Below are positions 17,887 to 18,411 of a stretch of 18,411 nucleotides of DNA, in pieces. Made by a program: the position numbers and the translations under genes. Source of the stretch: Saccoglossus kowalevskii (Eukaryota; Hemichordata; Enteropneusta; Harrimaniidae); assembly GCF_000003605.2 (NCBI RefSeq), contig NW_003116447.1, positions 638,275 through 656,685 of the forward strand, given 5' to 3'. The notes beneath the pieces are model-generated. The model saw only the letters and a list, made by a program, of their open reading frames with translations, was not told where the DNA came from and searched no databases. Each line of letters starts with the position of its first letter. Within the stretch, counting starts at the first letter, position 1.

Positions 17887-18411
17887 AGCTCCGCTGTCGA
17901 CTTTGTCGAGCGGAGCTTATCATATGAGTGATTGTCCGTCGTCGTCGTCCGTCGTCCGTGTCAATGTTTTACTTTTTCGACTTCTTCTTGAAAACTACAA
18001 GCCTGAATGCTTTGATACTTGGTGTATATGTACCTTGGGTAGACCTCTCTTAGGTTTGTTCATTTCATGTTGATATCTTCAATTCTCTAATTTTGGTGAA
18101 TATTTTTGTCATTTTTGGTAAAAAGTGATATTTTCGACTTCTTGTTAAAAACCGCAAGTGCAATTGCTTTGATTTTACATATATAGGTACTACATGTGGA
18201 CCTCTCTCAGATTTGTTCATTTTGTAATGATATCTTTAATTCTCTAATTTTGGTGAATATTTTTGTCATTTTTGGTAAAAAGTGATATTTTCGACTTCTT
18301 GTTAAAAACCGCAAGTGCAATTGCTTTGATATTACATATATAGGTACTACATGTGGACCTCTCTCAGATTTGTTCATTTTGTAATGATATCTTTAATTCT
18401 CTAATTTTGGT
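17887..18411 (+). mobile_element. Helentron-like non-autonomous element (5' part)
   Basis: The element starts after a T run with an imperfect terminal-type hairpin (17887-17917): AGCTCCGC pairs with GCGGAGCT, then TCGAC with GTCGA around TTT, with a two-base TG bulge. Next comes a GTC/GTCC microsatellite (17934-17960). Three tandem units of 157 bp follow, the last cut by the window edge. The order hairpin, microsatellite, tandem core resembles Helentron-derived non-autonomous elements such as DINE-1 and some bivalve repeats with a core near 160 bp. No coding sequence is seen. The class is an inference from architecture; the 3' end is outside the window. Confidence 0.6.
17978..18411 (+). repeat. 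157-bp tandem repeat, 2.8 copies
   Basis: Units begin at CGACTTCTT: 17978-18134, 18135-18291 and 18292-18411 (120 bases, cut by the edge). The second and third units differ at a single base over the 120 shared. The first unit has the same length but is clearly diverged in its first half, so the array grew recently from its inner units. Confidence 0.95.

Noticed and set aside
1-18411. Prokaryotic operon, phage or CRISPR content
   Set aside because: Spliced animal genes, AT-rich introns and dinucleotide microsatellites are present; there are no dense long ORFs or direct-repeat/spacer arrays.

Overview
This is an AT-rich animal nuclear window: long gene-poor stretches, consensus GT-AG splice junctions, microsatellites and dispersed repeats. 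The kinesin N-terminus and the style of the repeats (terminal hairpin, GTCCGTC microsatellite, AT-rich tandem units) suggest a marine invertebrate, most likely a lophotrochozoan such as a mollusc or brachiopod. The phylum is an inference, not a reading. There is no sign of a prokaryotic operon, CRISPR array, virus or RNA gene.

Two real genes can be recognised, both from their 5' ends, arranged head to head. On the minus strand, 2674-2639 and 1608-1543 are coding exons 1 and 2 of dynamitin (dynactin subunit 2, DCTN2). The spliced peptide starts MADPKYADLPGI and continues DTSQPDVFETSDLPEEDQ. The rest of that gene should lie left of the window. On the plus strand, 7138-7272 is the first coding exon of a kinesin-1 heavy chain (KIF5/Khc). 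It carries the N-terminal IKV-CR-RP-N strand and ends at a GTAAGC donor. I found no later kinesin exon, so everything from 7273 to the right edge appears to be intron 1, more than 11.1 kb long.

The two start codons are 4,463 bp apart. The interval holds a compact KIF5 promoter (perfect CRE, ZNF143/Staf-like site, TATA box, YY1-type element, two abutting uORFs), a near-TISU start context at DCTN2, a C11/G12 homopolymer pair, a (CA)9 repeat and a short repeat tail ending in (AT)9. The genes belong to opposite transport systems: kinesin-1 moves cargo toward microtubule plus ends, and dynactin supports dynein toward minus ends. From general knowledge, human DCTN2 and KIF5A are also divergent neighbours on chromosome 12q13, so this looks like ancient conserved microsynteny and is the main result.

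The KIF5 intron carries several repeat structures. A composite repeat lies at about 9101-9930, with a related fragment at 14655-14765. An inverted copy of the intergenic tail repeat lies at 14129-14190. Strong hairpins occur at 11666-11685 and in 15503-15921. At the right edge (17887-18411) a terminal-type hairpin is followed by a GTCCGTC microsatellite and three 157-bp tandem units, a layout resembling non-autonomous Helentron-type elements.
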